Below are positions 21,716 through 32,523 of a DNA stretch of 64,000 nt, piece by piece; position 1 is the stretch's first letter; the number at the start of each line of letters is the position of its first letter. The position numbers were made by a program, and so were the translations under genes. The notes beneath the pieces are model-generated. The model saw nothing but the letters and a program-made list of their open reading frames with translations. It was not told the origin of the DNA and searched no databases. Location of the stretch: assembly GCF_019703515.2 (NCBI RefSeq), contig NC_059358.1:45952594-46016593 (forward strand), given 5' to 3'. The stretch comes from Myxocyprinus asiaticus. Lineage: Eukaryota > Chordata > Actinopteri > Cypriniformes > Catostomidae.

Positions 21716-22609
21716 TAAACTCAGCAAAAAAAAAAAAAAAAAAAAAAAAAGAAACTCTCATTTTCAACTGCTTTTATTTTCAGCAAACTTAACATGTGTA
21801 AATATTAACCAAGGGAACATAAAAAGGTTCAACAACTAAGACATAAACTGAACAAGTTTCACAGACATGTGACTAACAGATATGGAATAATGTGTCCCTG
21901 AACAAAAGGGGGGGTGGGGGGGTCAAATGTAACAGTCAGTATCTGGTGTGGCCACCAGCTGCATTAAGTACTGCAGTGCATCTCCTCCTCATGGACTGCA
22001 CCAGATTTGCCAGTTCTTGCTGTGAGATGTTACTCCACTCTTCCACCAAGGCACTTGCAAGTTCCCGGACATTTCTGGGGGAATGGCCCTAGCCCTCACC
22101 CTCCGATCCATCAGGTCCCAGATGTGCTCAATGGGATTGAGATCCAGGCTCTTCGCTGGCCATGGCAGAACACTGACTTTCCTGTCTTGCAGGGAAATCA
22201 CGCACAGAATGAGCAGTATGGCTGGTGGCATTGTCATGCTGGAGGGTCATGTCACGATGAGCCTGCAGGATGGGTACCACATGAGGGAGGAGGATGTCTT
22301 TCTTGTAATGCACAGCGTTGAGATTGCCTGCAATAACAACAAGCTCAGTTCAGTGATGCTGTGACACACTGCCCCAGACCATGACGGACCCTCCACCTCC
22401 AAATCGATCCCGCTCCAGAGTACAGGCCTCAGTGTAATGCTCATTACTTCAATGATAAACGCGAGTCTGACCATCACCCCTGGTGAGACAAAACCATGAC
22501 TCATCACTGAAGAGCACTTTTTGCCAGTCCTGTCTGGTCCAGCGAAGGTGGGTTTGTGCCCATAGGCGACATTGTTGCTGGTGATGTCTGGTAAGGACCT
22601 GCCTTACAA
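21716..22609 (-). mobile_element. Tc1-like transposon copy 2, 5' part lost
   Basis: It starts with the family terminal repeat (TAAACTCAGC plus a 29-base A run at about 21,726-21,750) and contains the 3' two thirds of the element. It stops abruptly at about 22,609 (CCTGCCTTACAAT), where unrelated DNA begins. The equivalent point in copy 3 is 23,872. Confidence 0.9.
21935..22605 (-). pseudogene. Tc1-like transposase fragment, frameshifted (copy 2)
   Basis: Read right to left, this covers the middle and C-terminal parts of the transposase. NLNAVHYKKDILLPHVVP and the catalytic Asp context TLQHDNATSH (frame 22,313-22,128) are followed by a frameshift near 22,190. VSVLPWPAKSLDLNPIEHI, with the final catalytic Glu, is in frame 22,237-21,989. 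Another frameshift follows RARAIPP, and the natural end is near 21,938. At least two frameshifts and a stop are visible. The N-terminal DNA-binding domain and first catalytic Asp are absent. Confidence 0.88.
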
Positions 22610-22950
22610 TGCTCAGTATTTGGCAGGTACTTCATTAAAGTTGTACTTTTTATGCATGTTGTAATAACTGTGTGCCAAAGATTTATAATGCATTTATAAA
22701 TGAATCACTAGTCATTACTGAACCCCTTTACAAACTATTTACAAAAGGTATATTCATGTAAAGTGATAGCATACTTTCTCTTACACAGTATATTCATATA
22801 ATATTTTACCAAAATTCTTGATGTTGTTAAAAAAATAAAGTCAATATACTTGCATGCATCAACTAGCCATGACAAATATCAGTGTATTTATAATCAGCAC
22901 ATACATTTCTTCCTGGAAATGCATCCTGACAGCAAAACCACTCCATAGTC
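22610..22950. repeat. Fragment of a low-copy AT-rich repeat
   Basis: About 22,615-22,780 resembles 56,225-56,380: both share TGTTGTAATAAC(C/T)GTGT, a TTATAATGCAT block and AATGAACCCC(T) followed by an ATAAACT-like block. No coding frame is seen. Confidence 0.5.
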
Positions 22951-23460
22951 CAGCCACAATTTTCATATTATTAAAAATAGAGGAGGCCTGTGGCGATCTG
23001 CTGCAGTGAATGGGCTCATTTGTTTACACGTGAATGGTGCTGAACACTTCACTAATGCACATCAGGAATGCCTCTTGCTCTGACGTGGACACACATCCTA
23101 ATTATTCACATAGTGAAGAACACTCCACAGTGAAGGCCTTATCCCGCTGAGCAGCCAGACCAGATACATCTTTGTAACTCACCCTTTGAAATACACACTG
23201 CAATCTGTCCTGTGTGTGTTCTATCACTGAGCTATATTGGTGTTTTGGGGTGCTTTTATAGTAGACTCAACATTTACTTATGTTCATTATATTACATCTA
23301 TTAACCAAATAAATATTTTAAATAATTAAATAATTAAACATAATAATAGACAAAGAATTACAAATGATAAAATAATCTTGAGGGAATAATACAAATAATT
23401 TACAAATCATTACTCATTCATTTTTATCTTTACACATTTTTCATTAATGCTTGCTTGGTG
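22951..23460. repeat. Direct repeat unit 1 of a tandem duplication
   Basis: The 510 bp CAGCCACAAT...GCTTGCTTGGTG are repeated at 24,597-25,117, with few substitutions and a short indel (about 23,075 versus 24,722). No protein frame is seen. The junction with Tc1 copy 3 falls exactly at 23,460/23,461. Confidence 0.9.
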
Positions 23461-24223
23461 AATCACGCACAGAAAAAGCAGAATGGCTGGTGGCATTCTC
23501 ATGCTGGAGGGTCATGTCAGGATTAGCCTGCAGGAAGGGTACCACATGAGGGAGGAGGATGTCTTTCCTGTAATGCACAGCGTTGAGATTGCCTGCAATA
23601 ACAACAAGCTCAGTCCGATGATGCTGTGACACACCTCCCCAGACCATGATGGACCCTCCACCTCCAAATTGATCCCGCTCCAGAGTAAATGACTCAGTGT
23701 AATGCTCATTACTTCAACGATAAATGCGAGTCCGACCATCACCCCTGGTGTGACAAAACCGTGACTCGTCAGTGAAGAGCACTTTTTGCCAGTCCTGTCT
23801 GGTCCAGCGAAGGTGGGTTTGTGCCCATAGGCAACATTGTTGCTGGTGATGTCTGGTAAGGACCTGCCTTACAACAGGCCTACAAGCCCTCAGTCCAGCC
23901 TCTCTCAGCCTATTGCAGACAGTCTGAGCACTGATGGAAGGAATGTGCGTTCCTGGTGTAACTCGGGCAGTTGTTGTTGCCGCCATCCTGTACCTGTCCC
24001 GCAGGTATGATATTTGGATGTACCGATAATGTGCAGGTGTTTTTACACATGGTCTGCCACTGCGAGGATGATCGGCTGTCCTTCCTGTCTCCCTGTAGTG
24101 CTGTCTTAGGCGTCTCACAGTACGGACATTGCAATTTATTGCCCTGGCCACATCTGCAGTCCTCATGCCTCCATGCAGCATGCCTAAGGCACGTTCACAC
24201 AGATGAGCAGGGACCCTGGGCAT
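23461..24223 (-). pseudogene. Tc1-like transposase, N-terminal two thirds, stop and D-to-E change (copy 3)
   Basis: The frame from ATG at 24,223 is open for 169 codons to a TGA at 23,714-23,716. It then continues in the same frame to the break at 23,461. The N terminus has the paired helix-turn-helix region (ARAINCNVRTVRRLRQHYR), the GRPCVKTP linker and LTRHHQQQC. The first catalytic Asp is in KVLFTDESRF. The stop replaces an Arg codon after TRIYR. The second catalytic Asp (family TLQHDN) is Glu here (TLQHEN). The third acidic residue is lost with the truncation. The copy is inactive and the best preserved N terminus of the three. Confidence 0.92.
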
Positions 24224-24511
24224 CTTTCTTTTGGTGTTTTTCAGAGTCAGTAGAAAGGTCTCTTTAGTGTCCTAAGTTTTTATAACTGTGACCTTAATTG
24301 CCTACCGTCTGTAAGCTGTTAGTGTTAATGACCGTTCCACAGGTGCATGTTCATTAATTGTTTATAGTTCATTGAACAAGCATGGAAAACATTGTTTAAA
24401 CCCTTTACAATAATGATCTGTAAAGTTATTTGGATTTTTATAAAATTATCTTTAAAATACAGTGTCCTGAAAAAGGGACATTTCTTTTTTTTTTTTTTTT
24501 TGCTGAGTTTA
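23461..24511 (-). mobile_element. Tc1-like transposon copy 3, 3' part lost
   Basis: It runs from an abrupt break at 23,461 to the family terminal repeat ending TTTGCTGAGTTTA at 24,511 (poly-T 24,484-24,501). It holds the 5' two thirds of the element and overlaps copy 2 by about 410 bp of element sequence (23,461-23,872 against 22,197-22,608). Confidence 0.92.
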
Positions 24512-24596
24512 TTTGTAGTACAGAACTACTGCAGGCATGGCTTATATTTCAACAAGTTTTTTTTTTTTTTTTTTTTTTTTTTAATTAATAAACTAA
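24512..24596. repeat. Poly(T) tract
   Basis: A run of about 23 T at 24,559-24,582 lies between Tc1 copy 3 and the second direct-repeat unit. Confidence 0.9.
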
Positions 24597-25117
24597 CAGC
24601 CACAATATTCATATTATTAAAAATAGAGGAGGCCTGTGGCGATCTGTTGCAGTGAATGGGCTCATTTGTTTACACGTGAATGGTGCTGAACACTTCAATA
24701 ATGCACATCAGGAATGCCTCACGCTGCCGTCTCGCTCCGATGTGGACACACATCCTAATTATTCACATAGTGAAGAACACTCCACAGTGAAGGCCTTATC
24801 CCGCTGAGCAGCCAGACCAGATACATCTTTGTAACTCACCCTTTGAAATACACACTGCAATCTGTCCTGTGTGTGTTTTATCACTGAGCTATATTGGTGT
24901 TTTGGGGTGCTTTTATAGTAGACTCAACATTTACTTATGTTCATTATATTACATCTATTAACCAAATAAATATTTTAAATAATTAAATAATTAAACATAA
25001 TAATAGACAAGAATTACAAATGATAAAATAATCTTGAGGGAATAATACAAATAATTTACAAATCATTACTCATTCATTTTTACCTTTACACATTTTTTCA
25101 TTAATGCTTGCTTGGTG
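24597..25117. repeat. Direct repeat unit 2 of a tandem duplication
   Basis: 521 bp matching 22,951-23,460. Here the sequence after GCTTGCTTGGTG is GTGTACTGTG rather than Tc1 sequence, so this is likely the ancestral right boundary. Confidence 0.9.
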
Positions 25118-25195
25118 GTGTACTGTGCAATTTGCAATAAATCTATAAAGTTTAAATAGTGCAACATGATTACACAGGAAGTTGCCATGCTGCTA

Positions 25196-25594
25196 CTAAA
25201 TGTTCAAGTACTCTGACATCAACCCCACTTTGCCGAGTTGCTGACAATAGTCAAACCCAGCATGGCATGCCGATATTGCTGCAAGAAATACCTTAATAGT
25301 AGAGAATGTTCTACCCTTATCCAAAAGGTCTTGCAGAAAGCTCAGCATGTCTGCTACAGAACATAAAAAGGGAACAATATGTCTCTGTGCGAACCACTGT
25401 ACAAACACACCCCACTTCAAATCATATAGTGATCGCGTCCAGGCCGCTCTCATGCTCTGAAACGTTTCAGTCACCCTTGGAGGCAACCCAATGGCATTTA
25501 AATTAATCCTCTCACTCAGGACGTGAGTCGCCCATAATGAGAGGAAGTGTGCACTGCCCCACACAATCAGTTTTGTGCCAAGCTGTGCAGCCAT
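25196..25594 (-). pseudogene. DIRS tyrosine recombinase, N-terminal fragment
   Basis: 132 codons. The recognisable part starts at LPPRVTETFQSMRAAWTRSL and includes YDLKWGVFVQWFAQRH, VADMLSFLQDLLDKGRT and STIKVFLAAISACHAGFD, the core-binding domain that wraps DNA. It ends at 25,196, before the catalytic Arg, His-x-x-Arg and Tyr residues, none of which follow. The flanking sequence to the left (25,118-25,195) is unrelated. It is a truncated remnant with no activity expected. Confidence 0.82.
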
Positions 25595-25982
25595 TTGTAC
25601 CCCCTTGTCTGTTTATTTATGACGCTGTTGTTGTGTTGTCCATTTTTACTAGGACATGGTGGCTTAAAGGAACTGTACAAAATGCTTCAGTGCTAGAACC
25701 ACTGTCAGTATTTCCAGAAAGTTTATGTGCGTGTTTTGTAGTGACACGTGCCAAACCCCATTCACAATTGTGCCTTCTCACACTGTGCCCCAACCTGTGA
25801 GTGACACGTCTGTGGTCACCAATTTCCTTAGAGAGACTGGGCCCAAAGGGGTTCCCCTGTGAAGGGAAATGGGGTTTCTACAATGATGGAGCGCATGCAT
25901 CCCCTCTGACGTCACTCTCACACTGTGGTTGATTCATTCATTCGCAATAGTCCCTACAGAATGAGCAAAACTGTTGAGTCCA

Positions 25983-26812
25983 CTAACCCCAGCAGATGCA
26001 GACACATCCTGAAAGGACTGTTCTCCCCCTCTGAAAAAGGGATAAACAACTGCGAAATGATCTGATGTGCTCCTCTGAAAGAAACGCCTGATACAGATAC
26101 GAGTTCAGTCTGAGACTCAGATAATCTATTTCCTGAGATAGCACCAGACAGCTCTTTGTGTGGTTCATCTCGAAACCCAAGTTTTCCATATGAGACACTA
26201 ACATTTCCATGTCTGTCTCTGTTTGTTGCCGTGATGATGCACAGAGAATCAGATCATCCAAATATGCAGACAATCTCTAAGACCTGCTGTCCTCAAGGGA
26301 GTCAGAGTCGCCTCCTAATGAATGAGCTAATAAAAGTCCGCACATAGTTTTCAAATATTCATAGGATATGCCCTGATCAGCGAACCTCAGGAATTTCCTG
26401 TGAGCTGTATAAATGTCTATATGGAAATACAGTATGCATCCTTGAGATCCACAGATGAGAACCAGTCTCTGGAACAAATAGAGTGAGACAGCACTTTAAG
26501 CATGTGTATTTTGAAGCCGTATTTTCTGAGATGTTGGTTGAAGTTCTGCAAAACCAGAATGGTTTGGGGATGATGAAATACTGGGAGTAAAACACCTGAC
26601 GGCTGTCCTCCGGTGGTACCACCCTTATTGCTCTTTTGCTCATTAAAGAGACTATTTCTTCCTCTAAAACCAGAACTAATTCCCCTTCTGCTGTTGATAT
26701 TAACACACTGTTGAAATGTGGTGGTTTCACAGCGAATTGCAGCCGATGACCCCTTACTATCGTGGACAGTACCCAGGAGTTTACTGTGCATGCTCACCAG
26801 TTTTCCACCCAA
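25983..26812 (-). pseudogene. DIRS reverse transcriptase fragments, YLDD kept
   Basis: Three overlapping frames, read right to left. Frame 26,730-26,377 holds ELVLVLEEEIVSLMSKRAIR and the QVFYSQYFIIPKP fingers motif. Frame 26,812-26,417 ends with SSVDLKDAYCISI. Frame 26,273-25,983 starts MSAYLDDLILCASS, so the catalytic Tyr-Leu-Asp-Asp (26,253-26,264) is intact. The RT palm is thus spread over at least two frameshifts and stops. This contrasts with copy 1, where YLDD itself is deleted. Confidence 0.82.
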
Positions 26813-27334
26813 ACAGCGAGCTTGCCACTTGAGCTTTCACTCACTGATGGCACGGCCCTCCAGTGGCAGAGCTGGGAATTTCAGATCTGATATGTGACGT
26901 GATATTTTTATTTATTTATTTTTGAAAATGTTCTGTGCCCTCAGCCCACTGCCTGGATGCACAGAGAACAGATTTATTTTTACATTCAACACATTCATGC
27001 TTGTGAACTCTCTGCCCTGAACCCTGTGGGTGGAGGTTTAACATGGGGGGCACACCTTGAATCTGTGCCTCCACACCATTTAAACTGTGAAAAGGATGAA
27101 CCAAACTTGCCACTGAACAGTTTTTCCTCAAGAAAAATGACTGCTACATCCCCCATCTCTTTGTATATGGGGGATAGGTCTCTCACTTCGTGAGGAGGGG
27201 AAGTGTACAGAAATCCCTGGGTGCTGTTCACTGTCCCCTCTTTACCATCTGAGATGCTTCTTCTCTCCCTGGGGATTGGCAGGGGGATGTTAGCGGCTGC
27301 TGCCATGAAGGACGACTTCTTTGCCTGAGCCATC

Positions 27335-28272
27335 TCAGCTGTATGTTTGCGGCTGGCGCCTGCTGCGTAGGGAATGACCTGGGGTGAAAACCCGCCTGTA
27401 CCCATTTTTGAGGAGCTGCGAAGCTTGCGCAAGCCAGCGAAAATGGCCATGTAATAACCTTGTGAGGAAGACACGTCTTTTTTTCTGGAAATCACACTGA
27501 TGGCTCATGGCCATTACTGATGCCCCAAATAAAGCCTTAGGCTCCACCGGGGCATCAAGAAAGTCAAGTTTCTCTTTGTCAGAGAGATCCAACAGTCCCA
27601 TCCATAATGCCCTCTCTCTCACCACCCAGAGGCCCATGCTATGGCTGCAGTTCTGAACTGCCCCTCGGGAAGTGCGTAAGTTCAAATCTGCTACAATGCA
27701 GATTTCCTCCCATACTGCTGTATTTGGGGTCCCACTGTCAATCCGTTTCCCAATTTCTTCCAGCAGTTCAGCTTGGTAAGCCATCAGGAGGGAAGGGGCA
27801 TTCAGAGCCCTCACTGAAAGAGCAGAGGACCTGTAATTTTTCTGAGAAACAGATGCAGTAAAGCAATCTGTTTTCCCTGGCAGAGTGATGCTTGCAGAGG
27901 AGAAAGCTGCCTGGTGTGTTGGATGGAGGTGGTTTGCCACCAACGTTTCCACAGTCAGTGGAACCCTCAGGTTTTGAGGGTTCGTTCTCCACTGGGAGTG
28001 GGGAAAGATATGGGTCTCCTTTTCCCACAGCCAAGACTAGTACTCGCCTTTCACAAAACCCTTAACGGGAACTTAGCACAGTGTAGGCAGCACTCAGGGT
28101 TAGCCAAGGCTACCTGTGCATGTTTTACCCCCAGGCAAGTGATGCACAGGGAGTGTGAGTCCTTGGCCGAAATCATGGCTCCGCAAGCACACAATAGAGA
28201 AGGTTCCTTCCCTTTTTCTCCACTTCGTTTTGCAGTGGCCATGGTCCAGTGATTATCCTCCTGACTCATCAC
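27335..28272 (-). pseudogene. DIRS Gag-like ORF1, split
   Basis: The N-terminal frame (28,272-28,051, 73 codons) has the Cys/His cluster CACGAMISAKDSHSLCITC, then CLGVKHAQVAL and CCLHCAKF, the probable zinc-binding start of DIRS ORF1. The second frame (27,952-27,335, 205 codons) has the Gag core (WEEICIVADLNLRTSRGAV; MDLLDLSDKEKLDFL-like). They lie in different frames and are separated by stops near 27,960-28,050. A weaker frame continues to 26,995. It is broken, but more intact than the rest of this copy. Confidence 0.78.
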
Positions 28273-28618
28273 GATATGTTAGCTCAAGGCAGAAAATCAC
28301 TCTCTATCTCTTATTTATCGTAACTAAATGCAATAAATAACACCTCGACCTTTGATAACGTGGAGAGATAGGATTACCCACCGTAATGTGCTGATTAATT
28401 CTCTGCACAGTTACAGTTTCTGAAAATATCACAGTGATTTTTGATGTTCCTCGATGGCTCATCTTTGACAACAGTTAAATGACAATAATCCAAAAACTCA
28501 GCTAAAGGATAGCTTCCAACTCAATCTTCATGGGAAATACAATGAGAATGGTTTAAAGGCAGGTGACAGCGGTTTATACCACGAAGGCGGGCTTCCTGGT
28601 CACTGCTGTGACTTGTCT

Positions 28619-28995
28619 GTGTCACACCCACATTAGTCCCTCTCTCCTCTGATATCATCCACTCTAACTCTCTGGAATTCTAACTCAGTAATCAACTCAT
28701 TATCAGTATCACCAGTGGACAATATCACATTCATTAAGAACACTATATATATCTATTTCCCCTGCTCTTTGTCTAGTCTCATCAGTGACTACTTCAGACC
28801 GAACTCTACCAAGAGTCGTTGTTTATTTTGTTTTTACTTCTTGTTTGCATTGTTACATCTGTTTCATTAAAGTCTCAGCATTTGGGTTTGCATTCATCCT
28901 CCTTGTCCTTCTTCATTGGTGACAGAAGACTAGACCTAACATGAACCCAGCAGTGAGACTTCACCAGCTGCATTAGCGGATTCGCTTGCTGGATC
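28619..28995 (+). repeat. Gypsy-type LTR with primer site and first bases of gag
   Basis: An LTR of about 297 bp (28,619-28,915) ends CCTTCTTCA and has an ATTAAAG signal near 28,867. It is followed directly by TTGGTGACAGAAGACT, a primer-binding-site-like string, and a short leader with ATGAACCCAGCAG, the usual start of fish Gypsy gag proteins. The rest of the element is missing; a LINE tail begins at 28,996. Boundary positions are approximate. Confidence 0.65.
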
Positions 28996-30152
28996 AAATC
29001 AAATCAAATCAAATCCCTTTATTGTCACTCAACCACATACACAAGTGCAGCAGTGGGTGAAAGTCTTGGGTGCAGTTCCAAGCAACATAGCAGTATGACA
29101 ATTACAGTAAACATATGATTAACACATAACACAGTTTACACATCTTGTTAAACAACACAATATACAATACACACCTAATAATATACAGTATACACAAGAT
29201 AAGAAGACTGTATACAATAAAAATACATTGTACCCCCCCCGCCCCCCCATCCCCATGTAAACAGTGGAAATAAATATTAAGTGTTGTGTTGACATTCAGC
29301 TGTCCGTTGATAGTCAGTTGCCAGTGTGTTATTAAGAGAAATATAAAATGTGAGTCTAGTCTGAGGCTTATAAAGTGCAGTGTTTGATATATGTGTCGTG
29401 AGCGATCAAGAGTTTGATTACTTGGGAGAAGAAGCTGTCATGAAGTTGGCTGGTGCGGGTCCTGATGCTGCGATACCACCTGCCTGATGGTAGCAGTGAG
29501 AGCAGCCCATGGCTCAGGTGGCTGGAGTCTCTGATGATCCTCCAAGCTTTTTTCACACACCGCCTGGTATAGATGTCCTGGAGGGAGGGAAACTCACCTC
29601 CGATGATGTATCTGGCAGTTCATACCACCCTTTGCAGGGCTTTGCTGTTGAGGGCGGTGCTGTTGCCATACCAGGCAGTGATGCAGCCAGTCAGGATGCT
29701 CTCTACAGTGCTGGTGTAGAACCGTGTGAGGATGTGGTGGTTCATTCCAAACTTCCTCAGCCGTCTCAGGAAGAAGAGGCGCTGGTGATCCTTCTTCACA
29801 ACAGCCTCAGTGTGGACGGACCATGTGAGTTCCTCAGTGATGTGGACACTGAGGAACTTGAAGCTGCTCACTCTCTCCACCAGTGCTCCATTGATGGTGA
29901 TGGGGCTGTGTTCTCTGTCTTTTCTCCTGAAGTCCACCACAAGCACCTTGGTCTTACTGACATTGAGGGAGAGGTTGTGCTCCTGACACCAGCATGTCAG
30001 AGCGTGCACCTCCTCTCTGTAGGCTGTTTCATCATTGTCAGTGATCAGACCTACCACTGAAGTATCATCAGCAAACGTAATGATGGCACTGGAGCTATGT
30101 ATTGCCACACAGTCATGTATGTACAGGGAATACAGGAGTGGGCTACACATTA
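28996..30152 (-). pseudogene. LINE (L2/Rex-like) 3' end with RT C-terminal part
   Basis: A 5'-truncated non-LTR retrotransposon read right to left. The frame from about 30,150 to 29,368 carries CSPLLYSLYIHDC, the catalytic box ITFADDTSVVGLI (Asp pair kept), NLSLNVSKTKVLVVDFRR, FKFLSVHITEELTW and LPSGRWYRSIRTRTSQLHD. One in-frame stop lies near 29,610 after LNSKALQRVV. The 3' UTR reaches 28,996 and ends in four (ATCAA) pentamers with CCCTTTATTGTCACTC, a typical fish LINE tail. Truncation at the 5' end is the normal result of incomplete target-primed reverse transcription. Confidence 0.88.
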
Positions 30153-30344
30153 TTGTGGTATCGTTCAGGAGTGCTTTTGCCAGAAGCATTGTAAGCGAAC
30201 TAAGGTCGCAAGTTCCATCATTACCAACATAGTTCACAGGTTGTGTGGTTGGAACTACAGCACTCCACCTGTGGTTAGACGCATAGTTCCTTGTTAGTTT
30301 GCATTGTGGACATCATTTGACTTAGATGAGGTCTCTATATGTTT

Positions 30345-30400
<56 letters not shown>

Positions 30401-31020
30401 TTAATTTTGTAAAGACTGACCATGTTTACATGCATTTCAGAATATGGCTTACTCTGGGGTTTTGCAGCGATCTAAAACGTTATGTAAACATGAATGCAGC
30501 CTTTTAAGGGATTAAAGGCTGTTAAGAGAAAGTGTTTTATCACACACAGTTTCTGATGGAGAACATGGCTTTAATGTGTTTATGTTAACGGAAAAGGGCC
30601 GTTTAAAGGTTTTTGAAGAGTGCACGTGTGTATGTGCTCAAGTGTATCGGGGGAACACCGAAATCTGATGTAGAGGGAAACTCCACTATTGCAACGCAAT
30701 GTATCTGTCACATCTTCAGCAGCTTTCTCTCATTAAACAGCTTTCTAGTGAATGTGTAAAGGAGCTTTTATAATTTAATATTTGTAATTTAATATGTTAC
30801 TACTCCACCCCTTGCATAACGTCATTAACGACAGCTCTATATTGTTGAACCAATTTAGTTTTAACGATGAATGTGCAGCATAGTTTCTCAGTTTCGGGAA
30901 AGAGTCATGACTAGCTAGTTAATTTCTTTAACGATGAAAGTGGTTAACTAAGTAGTGGTTAAGCAGTTAAGGTGGTTAAGCAGTGAGTTATGTCATTTTT
31001 CGGGAAACGCACCCCAGGTC
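30153..31020. other. Fragments of DNA-transposon-like repeats and a TA microsatellite
   Basis: (TA)n occupies about 30,349-30,398. CATGTTTACATGCATTTC (near 30,420) and a matching inverted TATGTAAACATGAATGC (near 30,480) form a short inverted pair. The block ending TTTTTCGGGAAACGCACCCC near 31,013 resembles a common teleost DNA-element end. No coding frame is supported. Confidence 0.45.
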
Positions 31021-31343
31021 TGTAGCACAAACAGTGCAGGACGAGTTATGCACTGAAGTTTAATACAAAGCATTATACAGCAGGTTTGTTCAAATCCTTA
31101 ACCCTAAGTATTAGCAATAGTAACAGTCACGCTTGATTTATGGTTGTTGATGTTTGGAAAGTTATATTATAGGTCTTTTTGGAAGACTTTTTACATTTTA
31201 GATGAAAAATGCTCATAAAGCAAAAGTATTGTACCCCAATACTCCGACAGATGCATAGCATTAGTTTGGCCTACTTAATGCAGTGAAAGTTGAGGCCGCA
31301 TTCAGACTATTGAAGTGCACTTAAATGAAAATGTTGTGTTCAG

Positions 31344-31504
31344 CATGAGGGAGCTTCATATTGCCATCTCTCAACTGTTTGCACTTTCCAATGACCAGGC
31401 CAACAGAGACACAAATGAACAGATTGATTTAAGCTCTCCAAGTGGCCAGACCTCCAAACTCCATCCATTACCAGCACACAATAGCTTTCTCAAGCACATC
31501 GCAG
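31344..31504 (+). CDS. Exon-like open frame of unknown identity
   Basis: The open frame 31,315-31,620 contains a stretch bounded by TTGTGTTCAG (acceptor-like, ends 31,343) and GCAG/GTAAGA (donor-like, after 31,504). An ATG lies at 31,345. The 53 encoded residues begin MRELHIAISQLFALSNDQ and look neither repetitive nor transposon-like. I recognise no homologue, and it does not resemble genes usually near grik2 in vertebrates as I remember them (ascc3, sim1, hace1). A chance frame with fortuitous splice consensus is quite possible. Confidence 0.2.
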
Positions 31505-32372
31505 GTAAGAATCACTCCATCAACTCCGAACGGAGAAACAGGGAGCCGAGACTAACTACAAATGAGTCTGTGCTCTCTCTCCATCTCAAACAAAGCAGGT
31601 CGTTGGAGCGAGAGGGGTAAACGCAGTCGAAAGGAGAAACAAAGAAAGAAGGAAGCTGACGTACCACTGCCGCCTGTCTGAAATCACAGTGCTGTTCTCA
31701 TGGAAACCGGAGTATACCTGCAGAGCTGTCAGAAATATAATCTATGACATTGTCCATTGGCTGCAGGAGGTCAATACTCAATGTTTCCTTTCCATTGTTA
31801 GCACCTACATAATAGTGCTGTCAATATTTAATTCGTTCATAATTAACCTGTTTCTCTAGTTTACATCTTTGGACTTTGCATGTAATCTTGCAAACCTTAC
31901 ACTTCCTTCAATGATCCTACAGATCTGCAACAGAAAAAACAGTGGGATTATAGTTTGCACTTTCCATTAAAAGGCTGCAAAATGTTCTTCAAAAATGTTT
32001 ATTTTTTATTTTATTATCGTTTTTTTTTTTTTTCAAATGCTTAGTGAAAGGATGTGCTTAACCTATAGAAAATGTTGATGGTCAAACTCAGGAGGTCAAA
32101 CTAAATATTATATGAGCTGTTGTATTTTCAATAAATTTTCTATGAGGTATACAGTTTACAAACCTCATTTGTGAGATTTCTACAAAATTAGCTTTGTTTC
32201 TCTATGACATAACTAAATATGACTTTTTTTGGTAATTAAACTTTGTCAGTGTAAACATTTTTTACTTTTTACTTCAGTGTTTTATATCAATATCTGTTTA
32301 ATATCATTTCATCAGATTATGTCAAAATCTTTATTCCTCTGAGGTGGGACAGGCCAATTCAATATAAGTCTA
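31505..32372. other. Intergenic, no recognisable feature
   Basis: AT-rich, single-copy-looking; short A/T runs near 32,018-32,034. Nothing callable. Confidence 0.6.
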
Positions 32373-32523
32373 TCCACCTTTACCTGGGGGTCTTACTGGG
32401 GAAACGAATGTGGGTGGGACTTCCGCCAGAAGTCGTTCTATAGCTAGGGAATGCTGGAACGACTTCCGGTGAAAGTCCCATCCACATTTGTTTCCAAAGT
32501 AAGACCCCTTGGAAAAAGGTGGA
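32373..32523. repeat. Near-perfect 67-bp hairpin (MITE-like)
   Basis: Arms 32,373-32,439 and 32,457-32,523 are reverse complements with a few mismatches, around a 17-bp loop. The outer end is TCCACCTTT/AAAGGTGGA. It is probably a small foldback MITE; a structured RNA hairpin is the alternative. Confidence 0.7.

Larger units (their letters stand above)
25190..28600 (-). mobile_element. DIRS retrotransposon copy 2, decayed and 3'-truncated
   Basis: On the - strand, right to left, it holds a Gag-type Cys/His N terminus (28,272-28,051), Gag core (27,952-27,335), RT fragments (26,812-25,983) and the start of the tyrosine recombinase (25,594-25,196). It stops before the recombinase catalytic part. 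RNase H appears missing between 25,983 and 25,600. No inverted terminal repeats are found at either end. It belongs to a different DIRS family from copy 1. Confidence 0.8.
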
